The notes under the pieces are model-generated. The model saw nothing but the letters and a program-made list of their open reading frames with translations, ran no database searches and had not been told where the DNA came from. Positions 26,292-35,327 of a DNA stretch of 64,000 nt are shown one piece after another. Origin of the DNA: Aureispira sp. CCB-QB1 (GTDB taxonomy: Bacteria > Bacteroidota > Bacteroidia > Chitinophagales > Saprospiraceae); contig NZ_JHBV01000015.1 of assembly GCF_000724545.1 (NCBI RefSeq), forward strand, positions 1-64,000. The letters are read 5' to 3'. Both the position numbers and the translations under genes were made by a program. Each line of letters begins with the position of its first letter. Positions within the stretch are counted from its first letter, which is position 1.

Positions 26292-27524
26292 TTACTTAGG
26301 TCCAGTTTCGTAGATGATGCGCTCATCGTCAGGCACATTATTTAGTTTGCCCTCTACTTCCAAAGGAACATTTTCTACGATTTCCAATCCATATCCAATC
26401 AGACCTATACGTTTTTTAGGATTATTTGTCAATAATCTTAATTTACTAACGCCTAATTTTCTCAAAACTTGTGCTCCAATACCATAATCTCTCTGATCCA
26501 TTGGCGCTCTTAATCTACTGTTTGATTCCGTAATGCTTAGTCCTTCCTCTTGGAATTTTTTATACGCTTTTAGTTTATTCATCAAATCAACACCACCACC
26601 ATCTTGTTCAATATACAAAACAACACCTTTACCTTCTTCATTTACTTGTTTCATAGCAGCATGTAGTTGAGATCCTGAATCTCCCATCAATGCGCCAAAA
26701 ATATCTGTCGTTGTAAAAGAAGAATGTACTCTTACTAAAATCGGCTCGTCTTTTTTCCAAGAACCTTTTGTTAGTGCAAACAAGTTTTTCTCAGTTGTTT
26801 TATCTTCAAAACCAATCACATCAAATTCACCGTATTCCGTTGGGGCAGTCAAACGAACAACTTCTTCAATTAGTGTTTCCTTATCTAGGCGATATTTAAT
26901 CAAATCCTCGATAGAAATAATTTTTAAATTGTGCTTATCCGCAATTTTAAATAAATCTGGTAAGCGAGCCATCGAACCATCTTCATTTAAGATTTCTACC
27001 AAAACCCCCGCAGGTTTTAGACCAGCTAATCGTGCTAAATCAACAGCAGCTTCGGTGTGTCCTGCTCTACGCAATACACCACCATCTTTTGCAATCAAAG
27101 GGAAAATATGTCCAGGACGAGCATAATCACTAGAAACGGTTTTAGGATCTGTTAGCTTCTGAATTCCAGTTGCTCTATCATAAGCAGAAATACCCGTAGA
27201 ACAGCCATAATTAAGCAAGTCAATCGAAATTGTAAAAGCCGTTTCGTGTACCGCCGTATTTTGTTGTTGCATTGGGCGCAACTCTAGTTCATCACAACGT
27301 TTTGCTGTTAGTGGCGTACATATTAAGCCACGACCATGCGTTGCCATAAAATTAACAATAGATGGAGTTATTAGCTCCGCCGCGCAGATAAAATCACCTT
27401 CATTCTCTCTATCCTCATCGTCTACAACAATGATTACTTTACCAGCTTTGATGTCTTCCAAAGCATCTTCTATCGTGTCAAGCTTGCGCTTAGGCGTCTC
27501 GTTTTGTGGGTTGCCAGATACCAT
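26292..27524 (-). CDS. ribB: 3,4-DHBP synthase fused to a degenerate GTP cyclohydrolase II domain
   Basis: 410 residues. Residues 15-212 are an intact RibB: DDEDRENEGDF, ATHGRGLIC, ARPGHIFPL and RRAGHTEAAVDL, forming dihydroxybutanone phosphate from ribulose 5-phosphate. Residues 220-405 are a GCH II domain, but its three zinc cysteines are replaced by F270, G281 and S283, and the EGRGIG loop reads DGGGVD (308-313). This domain cannot bind zinc in the normal way and is probably inactive, structural or regulatory. The start lies inside the upstream glycosyltransferase (35-nt overlap), which suggests coupled translation. Confidence 0.94.
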   Translation of the reverse strand: MVSGNPQNETPKRKLDTIEDALEDIKAGKVIIVVDDEDRENEGDFICAAELITPSIVNFMATHGRGLICTPLTAKRCDELELRPMQQQNTAVHETAFTISIDLLNYGCSTGISAYDRATGIQKLTDPKTVSSDYARPGHIFPLIAKDGGVLRRAGHTEAAVDLARLAGLKPAGVLVEILNEDGSMARLPDLFKIADKHNLKIISIEDLIKYRLDKETLIEEVVRLTAPTEYGEFDVIGFEDKTTEKNLFALTKGSWKKDEPILVRVHSSFTTTDIFGALMGDSGSQLHAAMKQVNEEGKGVVLYIEQDGGGVDLMNKLKAYKKFQEEGLSITESNSRLRAPMDQRDYGIGAQVLRKLGVSKLRLLTNNPKKRIGLIGYGLEIVENVPLEVEGKLNNVPDDERIIYETGPK

Positions 27525-28758
27525 TTTGAACTCCTTTTAAATATTTAAAAAATCCATTAAATAATGCCAAATTCATCGCATTAAAATAGGTTATATATCG
27601 TATAATAACTACGTTAAGATTTATTTTTTTGAAGCCCCAATCTAACAAGGGGATTCCAAATAAACCAAATGTCTCCATTAAGAACAAACATAAATAGAAT
27701 TGGTTCTTGTATACAAATGCTAATATTGCCAAACAAAGATAAGAAGCCAGAATAAAAAAGGGACCATACCATCGTAATACTTTGTGTGACAAGAAAGCAA
27801 AACTCATGGATCCTGGTGGCCAAAGTAGGTGCTTAAATACAGCTAAGTTAGCAAAATTGCCTGCTGATATGCGCGTTTTTCTTCGAAACTCTTCGCTCAT
27901 ATCATTGGGAACTGCTTCGTAACAAATGGCTCCCAAATCATTAATTGCCAAGCCTCCTTTTTCAAAAACTTTCATTGCAATGTAAAAATCATCCACCAAA
28001 AAATTAGGTGGAACAGGCTCGAACAAACTGGCTCGAATGGCATAACATCCTCCCAGAGGTCCCATTGTTCGTCCCCAAGCTCTCCCTTCTAAATTTTTGA
28101 TATACACCTCTCTAGAAATATAGTTTTTTTCGGAAGCTGCAATCCCTTCTTCTCCTAATTTTTTGGACGTTGGATTTTGTATATTAGAATCTACCAAACC
28201 AATATCCGAATTCTTAAAATGTTTTACCAATTCGTAAATCGTAAATGGCTCTAACATTACATTGGCATCTGAGATAATCAAAATGTGTTCGTTCTCATTC
28301 GGGCAAGCCATTTGAGCCTTATGGATAACATCATTGATAACGCTTGGTTTTCCTCTACGTTCTGTAAATGGGAAGAAATGGAAGGAAGGATTTTTGTTCA
28401 CAAAGGCAGCAACCAATTCATTGGTTTTATCGGATGAACAATCTGAGCCAATAAAAATACGAAGCTTCTCTTTTGGGTAGTCGCTATTAGCTAACGTAGC
28501 TAATTTCTCTTCAATGACAGATTCTTCGTTGTACAAAGACATAACAAAAGAAACATAAGGAAGAGATTCTGTAGGCGCATAGATTTCTTGATTGTTAGCT
28601 TTTGAGGAAGCGACAATTTTTAGTATGATTGGATACAACACATAGGAGTGAAACAAACAATACACACAGAGCCAGAAGATGATGGCACCTATTAACATAT
28701 AAAATCTATAACGCTTAAACAATAAGGCATTTGAACCGTTCGTTTTTGACTTATGCAA
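27490..28758 (-). CDS. Membrane glycosyltransferase, family 2
   Basis: 422 residues. One N-terminal transmembrane helix (about 20-45) is followed by a GT-A catalytic domain: SFVMSLYNEESVIEEKL, IFIGSDCSSDKTNE, ILIISDANVML and VDDFYIAMKVFEKGG, with RRKTRISAGNFANL as the Q/RxxRW-like element. Several C-terminal hydrophobic segments (about 310-395) follow. This matches processive or polysaccharide-type GT2 enzymes that build a surface glycan or glycolipid. The sugar is unknown. It overlaps ribB by 35 nt and follows adk by 84 bp, giving an adk-GT-ribB gene run. Confidence 0.9.
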   Translation of the reverse strand: MHKSKTNGSNALLFKRYRFYMLIGAIIFWLCVYCLFHSYVLYPIILKIVASSKANNQEIYAPTESLPYVSFVMSLYNEESVIEEKLATLANSDYPKEKLRIFIGSDCSSDKTNELVAAFVNKNPSFHFFPFTERRGKPSVINDVIHKAQMACPNENEHILIISDANVMLEPFTIYELVKHFKNSDIGLVDSNIQNPTSKKLGEEGIAASEKNYISREVYIKNLEGRAWGRTMGPLGGCYAIRASLFEPVPPNFLVDDFYIAMKVFEKGGLAINDLGAICYEAVPNDMSEEFRRKTRISAGNFANLAVFKHLLWPPGSMSFAFLSHKVLRWYGPFFILASYLCLAILAFVYKNQFYLCLFLMETFGLFGIPLLDWGFKKINLNVVIIRYITYFNAMNLALFNGFFKYLKGVQNGIWQPTKRDA

Positions 28759-28842
28759 CTGCTAACAACTCAATATCTCATCTAACACTGGCTCTTAGTC
28801 AAAAATTGTAAAAGTAGTTGAGTTCAAATGCCTTACTAAAAA

Positions 28843-29421
28843 TTAAACAGTAACAGCATCCAAAACACTGCAAATGCGTTCAAATATTTCTTCGATTGTA
28901 CCAACTCCATCAATACGCTTCGTTTTATTCACTTTCTCATAATGGTTAGCAACGGGTGATGTCTGACTTTTGTAGATATTAATTCGGTTTTGTACCGTTT
29001 TAGGATCTTGATCGTCTTTTCTTCCTTCTATTTTACCACGTCCTGTAATACGCTGAATCACCTCTTCGTCTGCAACAATTAGCTCCACCAACAAGCTTAC
29101 TTCTGTACCTTCCTCTGCCAAAAAGGCATCCAAAGACTCTGCTTGATTGACATTACGAGGAAAACCATCAAAGATATATCCTACTGCATCTGGCGTTTTG
29201 TCCATTTCTGCCTTCAAAAGACGAAAAGTGATGGAATCTGGAGCAAGCTCTCCTTTATCGATATAGCTTTGAACCTCTTGCCAAATTGGGCTATTGCTTT
29301 TTTTTTCTCTTCGAAACAAATCCCCTGTTGAGATGTGCACCAAGTTATATTTGTCTACCAATTTAGCTGCTTGGGTACCTTTACCACTACCCGGAGGGCC
29401 AAAAAGAATTAGATTTAACAT
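28843..29421 (-). CDS. adk: Adenylate kinase, short-LID form
   Basis: 192 residues. P-loop GPPGSGKGTQAAK at residues 7-19; FDGFPRNVNQAE for the AMP site; a short LID (GRGKIEGRKDDQDPKTVQNR) without the zinc cysteines of longer forms. It interconverts ATP, ADP and AMP. It is the first gene of the run ending with ribB. Confidence 0.96.
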   Translation of the reverse strand: MLNLILFGPPGSGKGTQAAKLVDKYNLVHISTGDLFRREKKSNSPIWQEVQSYIDKGELAPDSITFRLLKAEMDKTPDAVGYIFDGFPRNVNQAESLDAFLAEEGTEVSLLVELIVADEEVIQRITGRGKIEGRKDDQDPKTVQNRINIYKSQTSPVANHYEKVNKTKRIDGVGTIEEIFERICSVLDAVTV

Positions 29422-29598
29422 ATTTTCTTATGATTTGATTGATGATTAATTGTACAACGATTTGTGTTTGTAAGAATAGACAATCACTAATGCATCCTTA
29501 TTTAATTGCGAATGATTTTACTTAACAATCAACCTTTTAACTTTTAAACTAGCAATTTACCAATCTGCACATCAATAAGGTTGAATCCTTAACACGCT

Positions 29599-29607
29599 GC
29601 AAAGGTA
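29599..29607 (-). promoter_or_regulatory. Candidate adk promoter (-7 box)
   Basis: Minus-strand TACCTTTGC is an exact TAnnTTTGC match about 180 nt upstream of the adk ATG. No TTG was found at 17-23 bp. The rest of 29422-29769 holds nothing recognisable. Confidence 0.45.
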
Positions 29608-29769
29608 CGAATTTTATATTTTAAATGCTAGTTCTACAAGAAATTGTAGCCCCTTTTAGCAAACAAAATAAAGAACACGATAACACAGTGCTTTTTGTTT
29701 GTGCGAGACGCACGCCCCATTTATTTTTTTCTCGGTTTTGTCATTCGCAATAAATAAGAGTCAACCATA

Positions 29770-30300
29770 CTAATAAAGTATGATTCCATATTTTTCAGCA
29801 AACTTTTCTTGTTCTTCTCCAAACTTACCATAGGCTGCATTGAGTTTTGATTCAAAACCGACCAATAAATCTACCACTGATGAAGAGTGGACGGTTGCTC
29901 CAGCATTAATCATCTTTTTAGCTTCTAGGATTTCATTTTGTCCTCCTTCATGATAAACATCCAAAACTTGTTTGGCAGCATCTTTTATTTGTTGAGCATA
30001 GGCATTGTGCTCCTCTGTGCTTTCCCAAATTTTTATTTTTTCTAATATTTCTAATTCTTCATCAAAAGTCTTTATCATCACATCATAAGCACTATTTACA
30101 CCAATATTGCTGGCAATATCATGTTTTTCTGGAATCAAATTAGTAAAAGTTTGATAGACTTGACGACATAAACTCATTCTCAGCATGACTTTTTCACAGA
30201 ATTTATCCGCCTGATCTGAACTAGGGACGGAAGGACCACCGCAAGCATTTATAACGAAACAGAATAATATCAAAAAGAGTGATTTTGTAGCGTAGTTCAT
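29770..30300 (-). CDS. Small lipoprotein of unknown function
   Basis: 176 residues. Signal peptide with lipobox VINAC (Cys at about 20), so probably membrane-anchored. The mature part is helical and charged (LEILEKIKIWESTEEHNAYAQQIKDAAKQVLDVY); no named domain was recognised. It follows the alpha/beta hydrolase by 14 bp, so the two are one operon. Confidence 0.8.
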   Translation of the reverse strand: MNYATKSLFLILFCFVINACGGPSVPSSDQADKFCEKVMLRMSLCRQVYQTFTNLIPEKHDIASNIGVNSAYDVMIKTFDEELEILEKIKIWESTEEHNAYAQQIKDAAKQVLDVYHEGGQNEILEAKKMINAGATVHSSSVVDLLVGFESKLNAAYGKFGEEQEKFAEKYGIILY

Positions 30301-30314
30301 TTTTATTTAAGTAT

Positions 30315-30986
30315 TTATGAATTAATTAACTCTCCAGTTGCTTGATTAATAATTGCAGCAATCTCCTCGGATCGATCCAATACCATATTGTGCGTCCCTC
30401 CTATTATCAAGTGCGTTGCTCGTTGATTGGCTTTCTTAAAAAGATGATCCTTCGTTCCATTAATATGAATACAATTCGGTGGATATACCTTATTTTCCCA
30501 ATGAACAATGGCCTCTCTTCCCCAAGAAAAATGGTTAGCTGATCGAGCTTGTAGCATTAATTTTATAAGTTGACTATCTTCTTTGGTGCAAATGCCCAAA
30601 ATCCAAGCTAAAAATGGCAATATTAAACGAATACACCATGCAGGGAAGAACCGATACAAAGGCAATATTCGAGCTATTTTGAATAAAAAAGGTACTTCTG
30701 TCTGATGCTTAAAAGATGAGATTAAGATCAATTTTTTATAAGGCATTCTCTTTGCCATTTCTGTCGCTACAGTTCCTCCTAAAGACATACCAATCAAAAT
30801 AGGAGGTTCTTCTACCTCCCCAATACTATCGACCAATCGCTGAGCATAATCCTCAATAGATTCTATTCGACTTATTGGCTCCAAATATTCCAAACAATAA
30901 ACATCTTTTTCCAACAACAAAGGAACCAACCTAGAAAAAATTCTTTCATCATTTCCCAGACCAGGAATTAAATAAACTTTTGCCAT
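30315..30986 (-). CDS. Alpha/beta hydrolase
   Basis: 223 residues. The nucleophile elbow is GMSLGG (serine about residue 92), the acid residue is probably D in NGTKDHLF and the histidine in GGTHNMV. The opening VYLIPGLGNDERIFSRL is typical of small carboxylesterase-like hydrolases. A hydrophobic cap segment (about 130-150) may contact membrane. Substrate unknown. It is the first gene of a two-gene operon with the lipoprotein downstream. Confidence 0.9.
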   Translation of the reverse strand: MAKVYLIPGLGNDERIFSRLVPLLLEKDVYCLEYLEPISRIESIEDYAQRLVDSIGEVEEPPILIGMSLGGTVATEMAKRMPYKKLILISSFKHQTEVPFLFKIARILPLYRFFPAWCIRLILPFLAWILGICTKEDSQLIKLMLQARSANHFSWGREAIVHWENKVYPPNCIHINGTKDHLFKKANQRATHLIIGGTHNMVLDRSEEIAAIINQATGELINS

Positions 30987-31031
30987 TTAGGATAATTTCA
31001 TCAACCAGCTTAAAAGCAACTAAAAGAGTAA

Positions 31032-31066
31032 CAAAGATAATTCATAGACTGCTAATAATTTACAAA
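31032..31066 (-). promoter_or_regulatory. Promoter of the hydrolase-lipoprotein operon
   Basis: Minus-strand TTTG (31066-31063), 23-bp spacer, TATCTTTG (31039-31032). Transcription start would be about 40 nt before the ATG at 30986. The -33 box overlaps the end of the upstream gene. Confidence 0.55.
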
Positions 31067-31644
31067 CCGTCATCAACCATACTCGCAGGAGGTTGTGTTC
31101 CTACAAAAAGGCTACTGTAATTAACAGCCTTCCAAATTCCTTTATTATTTTTTCTCAGGGCGATAGGTCTTGGAGTGGATGCCCCAGTACACTTAATAAA
31201 GACCTTGACATCTCCATTAGATTGTTCGCTATAAGGGTTTCTTGTTAATTTAAATGATAATTTAGAAGGGAGTTTATACCCATTTTGGGGACTTGTCTCT
31301 AATACATATGAACGAGCAATATAAGGCTTTCTAAGTAAATTGGTCAAATGGTAATTGATACTATTTTGGGGCTGAAACCCTTTGTATATATCTCCTTCTG
31401 ACAACTGAGTACGATCCAAGGCTATTGTTAGAGCTTTTAAACCAACTTCCTTGTTATTGGTATACATCATCAATGCCATAGCAAATACAACTGCTCCCCC
31501 TTCAGGACTTTGAGCAACTCGGTTTCTAAATGTTAAAAATTCCTCTATAGTACTAGGGACTTTTGCAGCTTCAATTGTCTTTTGTGCGGATATATTTTGA
31601 GCAAACAGAATCATGCTCATTGTGATAAGAAAAAAGGTTTTCAT
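31060..31644 (-). CDS. Secreted protein resembling DUF6935
   Basis: 194 residues. Signal peptide MKTFFLITMSMILFAQNISAQ. The mature chain (VPSTIEEFLTFRNRVAQSPEGGA, LGLKALTIALDRTQL-like block, LLRKPYIARSYVLETSPQNGY, and the terminal PPASMVDDGL) looks like a family of small Bacteroidota and Spirochaete proteins labelled DUF6935; function unknown. It is not fused to a sorting domain, so it probably stays in the periplasm or is lost to the medium. Confidence 0.65.
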   Translation of the reverse strand: MKTFFLITMSMILFAQNISAQKTIEAAKVPSTIEEFLTFRNRVAQSPEGGAVVFAMALMMYTNNKEVGLKALTIALDRTQLSEGDIYKGFQPQNSINYHLTNLLRKPYIARSYVLETSPQNGYKLPSKLSFKLTRNPYSEQSNGDVKVFIKCTGASTPRPIALRKNNKGIWKAVNYSSLFVGTQPPASMVDDGL

Positions 31645-31818
31645 TTTTTGTAGTTTAATGCAAGTATTTAAATGCCTAATCTAAATTTATAGCAATTCGT
31701 CTTCAACTTAAGTTTCCTAACTTTAACGACCTCTTATTAAAATATTGGCAAATAAAGTTAATGAATAATAAACATTAAAAACAAAAATAGCACCAATAAA
31801 TATCTTATTCTGAAATAC

Positions 31819-32700
31819 TTATATTTCTTTCTTTGTGCTCCACCACAAAAGCAACGGAATTCCTCCATGTACCAAACGGTATAATGTTTCGTACGCATGT
31901 TGGTGCAATGATACCCAAAATATGTCTATGTAAAAATTTCCAACCAAACGCGCCAAAGAAGTCAAGAAGCCCCAAATAATACAATACCAAACTGCGATAG
32001 AAAAGGTCCATTTGAAGGGAATAAACAATAATATTGCCGCAAGAAAATCAAGAGCGCCCATGATGATCAAAAATTGGCTAGCAGCTTCGTCATTCTTAAA
32101 AAATAAGATATCCATACACCATTGTATCCAAACTCCTGGTTGTGGGTAGTAAGCATAAGCATACAATCCATGACAAATAAAAGTTGTAGCAATGATTACT
32201 TTGAGTGTCGTTCTAAACAAAGGTGTATTTTGTCCTCCATAAAGCGCGTGTACTAAAATTAAAGGTGCTGTTATTTGAGTAGCGTATTCAAAAAATTGCC
32301 CTACTTGCCAAAACTTATCTTTGAAGTACAATAAAGCCAAAAGTACAAAAGAAAAAGAAGCAAGATAGAGCAACCATTTTCCTAACTTCCAAGCTTCTTT
32401 CAAAAAAAGAACGGCAACAGCACATAACATCCAGAAAATGCCAATCCCCACACCAAGTCCATCAATAAATTGATCAACATTAAAACTTTTATTCGTCACA
32501 TAATTCTGCCAAGTATCTCCTGTCAGACTGGTAACAATTCCTTCTAATAAAGATTGATCCCAAAAAAATGTCCGAAGAGGCAAGTCCCAAAATAATCCTT
32601 GCCAACCTCTTCCTAAGAACAAACAGAAAACGAATATTCTCAAAAAAAGTATTTCTTTAGTATCAAATGCTCGTATAAATGTTTTTCTTTCTAATCCCAT
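31819..32700 (-). CDS. Polytopic membrane protein
   Basis: 293 residues from the ATG at 32700 (MGLERKTFIRAFD); a longer frame to 32802 has an implausible N-terminus. About seven to eight hydrophobic helices are visible, for example ILFLRIFVFCLFLGRGWQGLFW, LLYLASFSFVLLALLYF, FLIIMGALDFLAAILLFIPF and the last IPLLLWWS. The layout recalls DoxX-like membrane proteins, but no signature is firm. Function unknown. Confidence 0.75.
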   Translation of the reverse strand: MGLERKTFIRAFDTKEILFLRIFVFCLFLGRGWQGLFWDLPLRTFFWDQSLLEGIVTSLTGDTWQNYVTNKSFNVDQFIDGLGVGIGIFWMLCAVAVLFLKEAWKLGKWLLYLASFSFVLLALLYFKDKFWQVGQFFEYATQITAPLILVHALYGGQNTPLFRTTLKVIIATTFICHGLYAYAYYPQPGVWIQWCMDILFFKNDEAASQFLIIMGALDFLAAILLFIPFKWTFSIAVWYCIIWGFLTSLARLVGNFYIDIFWVSLHQHAYETLYRLVHGGIPLLLWWSTKKEI

Positions 32701-32847
32701 ATCTAGTATTTTATACTTCTTATATTTCCAACAATACAGTTGAATCAACTTTGTTTTGTCTATGGTCATTATCGCTAACAGATACAAGCAACTTATAACC
32801 AATAGACAACACCAAAATCAAATAATCTTTTAGTTCAAAATTTGGGA

Positions 32848-32855
32848 CAAATATA
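32848..32855 (-). promoter_or_regulatory. Candidate -7 box for the membrane protein gene
   Basis: Minus-strand TATATTTG is an exact match about 140 nt before the ATG at 32700, and favours that start over one at 32802. No TTG at normal spacing. The rest of the 523-bp divergent region (32701-33223) holds nothing else recognisable. Confidence 0.4.
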
Positions 32856-33223
32856 CAAGAAAATAAGATTTTATCTAGAGACAAAAAAAATACTAGAGAT
32901 TGACCACCGGTTTCATTCCTTATTTTTCAATTGCTACTAGCTAATAAAAGCCATTTTTTGTCCTCACCTTCAAGTTTTTTAGGGGTTCTTAGTCCTTATT
33001 TCGACCATAGATTAAAAGCGTACAACTATTTCTTTGAAAATTGCATCTTTTTTAGTAAATTGTATGGTTATCTATTCCCCCAAGTAATAGTAACGATCTT
33101 CATTTAAGTAGATACCACTTACAAGAATTATAGAATTATTGCTATAAAATAATAATTGGCGAACCAATTTATACACAAGTCACTTTAGCTTGTTTTGAAT
33201 GAACTATTGATAAAATAACCTCT

Positions 33224-33415
33224 ATGAAAAAAGAAATACGGATTGACCTCAGTGTGTCTCAACACCCCAATAGAAACAATCCTGTTCAAGTTAACTCCTG
33301 GGTAAATAAAGCTTTGGATGCTAGAAATAATATCAACACCCCCAAAGAACATTCGTCAGGACGAAAACTACAGCTTAATATGACGTTTTGTAAAAGTATT
33401 TTAAACCGTCGTTAA
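33224..33415 (+). CDS. Small basic protein of unknown function
   Basis: 63 residues, rich in Asn, Lys and Arg, no signal peptide or membrane segment. The ATG follows ACCTCT. Support for a real gene is the intrinsic terminator 23 nt after its stop and the absence of any overlapping gene. No homolog was recognised. Confidence 0.6.
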   Translation: MKKEIRIDLSVSQHPNRNNPVQVNSWVNKALDARNNINTPKEHSSGRKLQLNMTFCKSILNRR

Positions 33416-33438
33416 GTACTAAATAGCACAACTTAGTT

Positions 33439-33469
33439 AGAGAGGAAATAGATGATCTATTTCCTCTCT
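33439..33469 (+). terminator. Terminator of the 63-residue gene
   Basis: AGAGAGGAAATAGA, loop TGA, TCTATTTCCTCTCT, then TTTTT. A perfect 14-bp stem. Confidence 0.9.
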
Positions 33470-33583
33470 TTTTGTATACTGGGCGGTTAAAGCTAAACAG
33501 CAACAAAAAACATTTATTCTTTTTGAATGTTCTATAAATTGCAATTCATAACAGAAAAGTTTAGTGTTCAATTCAAAATTGCA

Positions 33584-33591
33584 TACATTTG
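33584..33591 (+). promoter_or_regulatory. Candidate -7 box, 33764 gene
   Basis: TACATTTG followed by C is an exact TAnnTTTGC match. TTTA, not TTTG, lies 20 bp upstream. Leader about 165 nt. Confidence 0.45.
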
Positions 33592-33763
33592 CAATAGTGG
33601 TATTATATAACTAAAGACATCATGTTCATACAAGGCTTTATTTGTATATTTTTATCTTATTTATTGAACATGCTTTAGATACCCTTGTTAATTGTGTCTA
33701 AAAAGAAAAGAAAGTATACGTACGATTCTTTTATACTCATTCATCCTCATTCATTGTTCTTGT

Positions 33764-35308
33764 ATGAAGTTCTCTGACGATTTATATCAACTTATTAGTT
33801 CTCTCAATCAATCCGAAAAACGATACATAAAACTAGTTGCTAAAGCATTTACAAGCAAAGGGACAGAAAATCAACTTGCTCTTTTTGATGCTTTTGACCG
33901 ACAACAGCAATACAATGAAGATAAAATCCGAAAGGATTTTGAGGATAAAATTCCTGCCAAAAACTTCCATGTTGCCAAAAACCGTCTCTACAATCTCATT
34001 CTAAAAGCGCTGTATTTATACCATTTAAAAAATTCTGATTATCAAAAAATCAATCAATTGATTTATCAATCTGAAATTTTACAAAAAAAGGGATTGTACA
34101 AACAAGCTGATGTTCTCAATGACAAAGCGATACAAAGCGCAACGAAGTCAGAGCTTTTTCCTCTTGCAATAATAGGCTTATCTGGGCAAGCAAATTCGTT
34201 TATGAATCAGCGAGATTTAACAAAAATCAAGAATTATTTAGATCGTGAATTAGAGGAAGAATACGATTTGTTAGAGCGTTACAAAACAGACCTTACTTAT
34301 CAGTATTTGCAACTAAAAACACTCTTTATTACCCACAAAAAACAAGCTGTCAGAAGTGAGGCTGAAATGGCGCAAATTCAAGCGTTAAAAGAACACCCTT
34401 TATTAAAAGATTCATCCTTAGCCAAATCAAAAAGTGCGTTGGATATGTATCGTTTCTTAAATGGTTTTATTTGCCGATACGAAGGCGATTATGTTCGCGC
34501 CTCTGAATATTGGCAAGAATTTGTTGATGAATTAGAACAATTAAAATCTATTCCTAAGAATAGAATCGAGGAATACATTTCCAACCTTAATAATTTAATG
34601 TTCTTGCAATTAGAAGCTCTATTGTTTGATAAAGCTTGGTTCAATTGTCAAAAAATGGTGGACTTACTAGGACATGATCATGTCAAAAACAATGCACATC
34701 TCATTGTTAAAGTCAAGGAACGTATCATTGAATTTAAATTAGAGTACTATTTACTTTCTTATCAATACCAAGAAGCTTTACAATACCAAACAAACAATCA
34801 TGACGAAATTCTTGCTATTTATGAGCAAGTAGGCGATTTTAGACGATTGGTTATTGATTATGTCCAAACATCTATTTACTTGTGTAACCAAATGCCACAA
34901 GAAGCAAGCTTCAGCATCGAACAAGTGTTTGCCAACAAAGTATTAAAACAACACCAATACATCTATTCGGGAGCCATGATTATTAACTTACTAATTCACT
35001 TTGAATTGGGTAATTATCAGTTGTTAGAATCATTGCTACTCAACACCTATCGAATGATGTATAAACGGAAGTTATTATACAAGAGTGAAAAAATCATTTT
35101 TAAATATCTGAAAAAATACCTTCGGATGTTGACCAATGAAGAAATCATGGAATCTTTTAAGTCCTTAAAACAGGAATTGCAGGAAGTTCGAACGGATAAA
35201 TTTGAACGCAACTTTTTGCCAAACTTTGATTTGGTTGTTTGGATTGAAAGTAAAATTCAGGAAAAAAGTATGTCCGAAATTATTCTAGAAGGAGGATTAA
35301 CCTTGTAA
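33764..35308 (+). CDS. Helical-repeat (TPR-like) protein
   Basis: 514 residues from the ATG at 33764 (MKFSDDLYQLISSLNQSEKRYIKLVAKAF). A TTG at 33692 is in frame but gives an odd hydrophobic-Cys leader. The protein is almost wholly alpha-helical with loose 34-residue periodicity (YKQADVLNDKAIQSATKSELFPLAIIGLSGQANS and later YQEALQYQT). No enzymatic motif. Related proteins occur widely in Saprospiria and Cytophagia with no known role. It probably forms an operon with the glycosyltransferase 19 bp downstream. Confidence 0.8.
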   Translation: MKFSDDLYQLISSLNQSEKRYIKLVAKAFTSKGTENQLALFDAFDRQQQYNEDKIRKDFEDKIPAKNFHVAKNRLYNLILKALYLYHLKNSDYQKINQLIYQSEILQKKGLYKQADVLNDKAIQSATKSELFPLAIIGLSGQANSFMNQRDLTKIKNYLDRELEEEYDLLERYKTDLTYQYLQLKTLFITHKKQAVRSEAEMAQIQALKEHPLLKDSSLAKSKSALDMYRFLNGFICRYEGDYVRASEYWQEFVDELEQLKSIPKNRIEEYISNLNNLMFLQLEALLFDKAWFNCQKMVDLLGHDHVKNNAHLIVKVKERIIEFKLEYYLLSYQYQEALQYQTNNHDEILAIYEQVGDFRRLVIDYVQTSIYLCNQMPQEASFSIEQVFANKVLKQHQYIYSGAMIINLLIHFELGNYQLLESLLLNTYRMMYKRKLLYKSEKIIFKYLKKYLRMLTNEEIMESFKSLKQELQEVRTDKFERNFLPNFDLVVWIESKIQEKSMSEIILEGGLTL

Positions 35309-35327
35309 TTTTATAAACACAAGCTAC

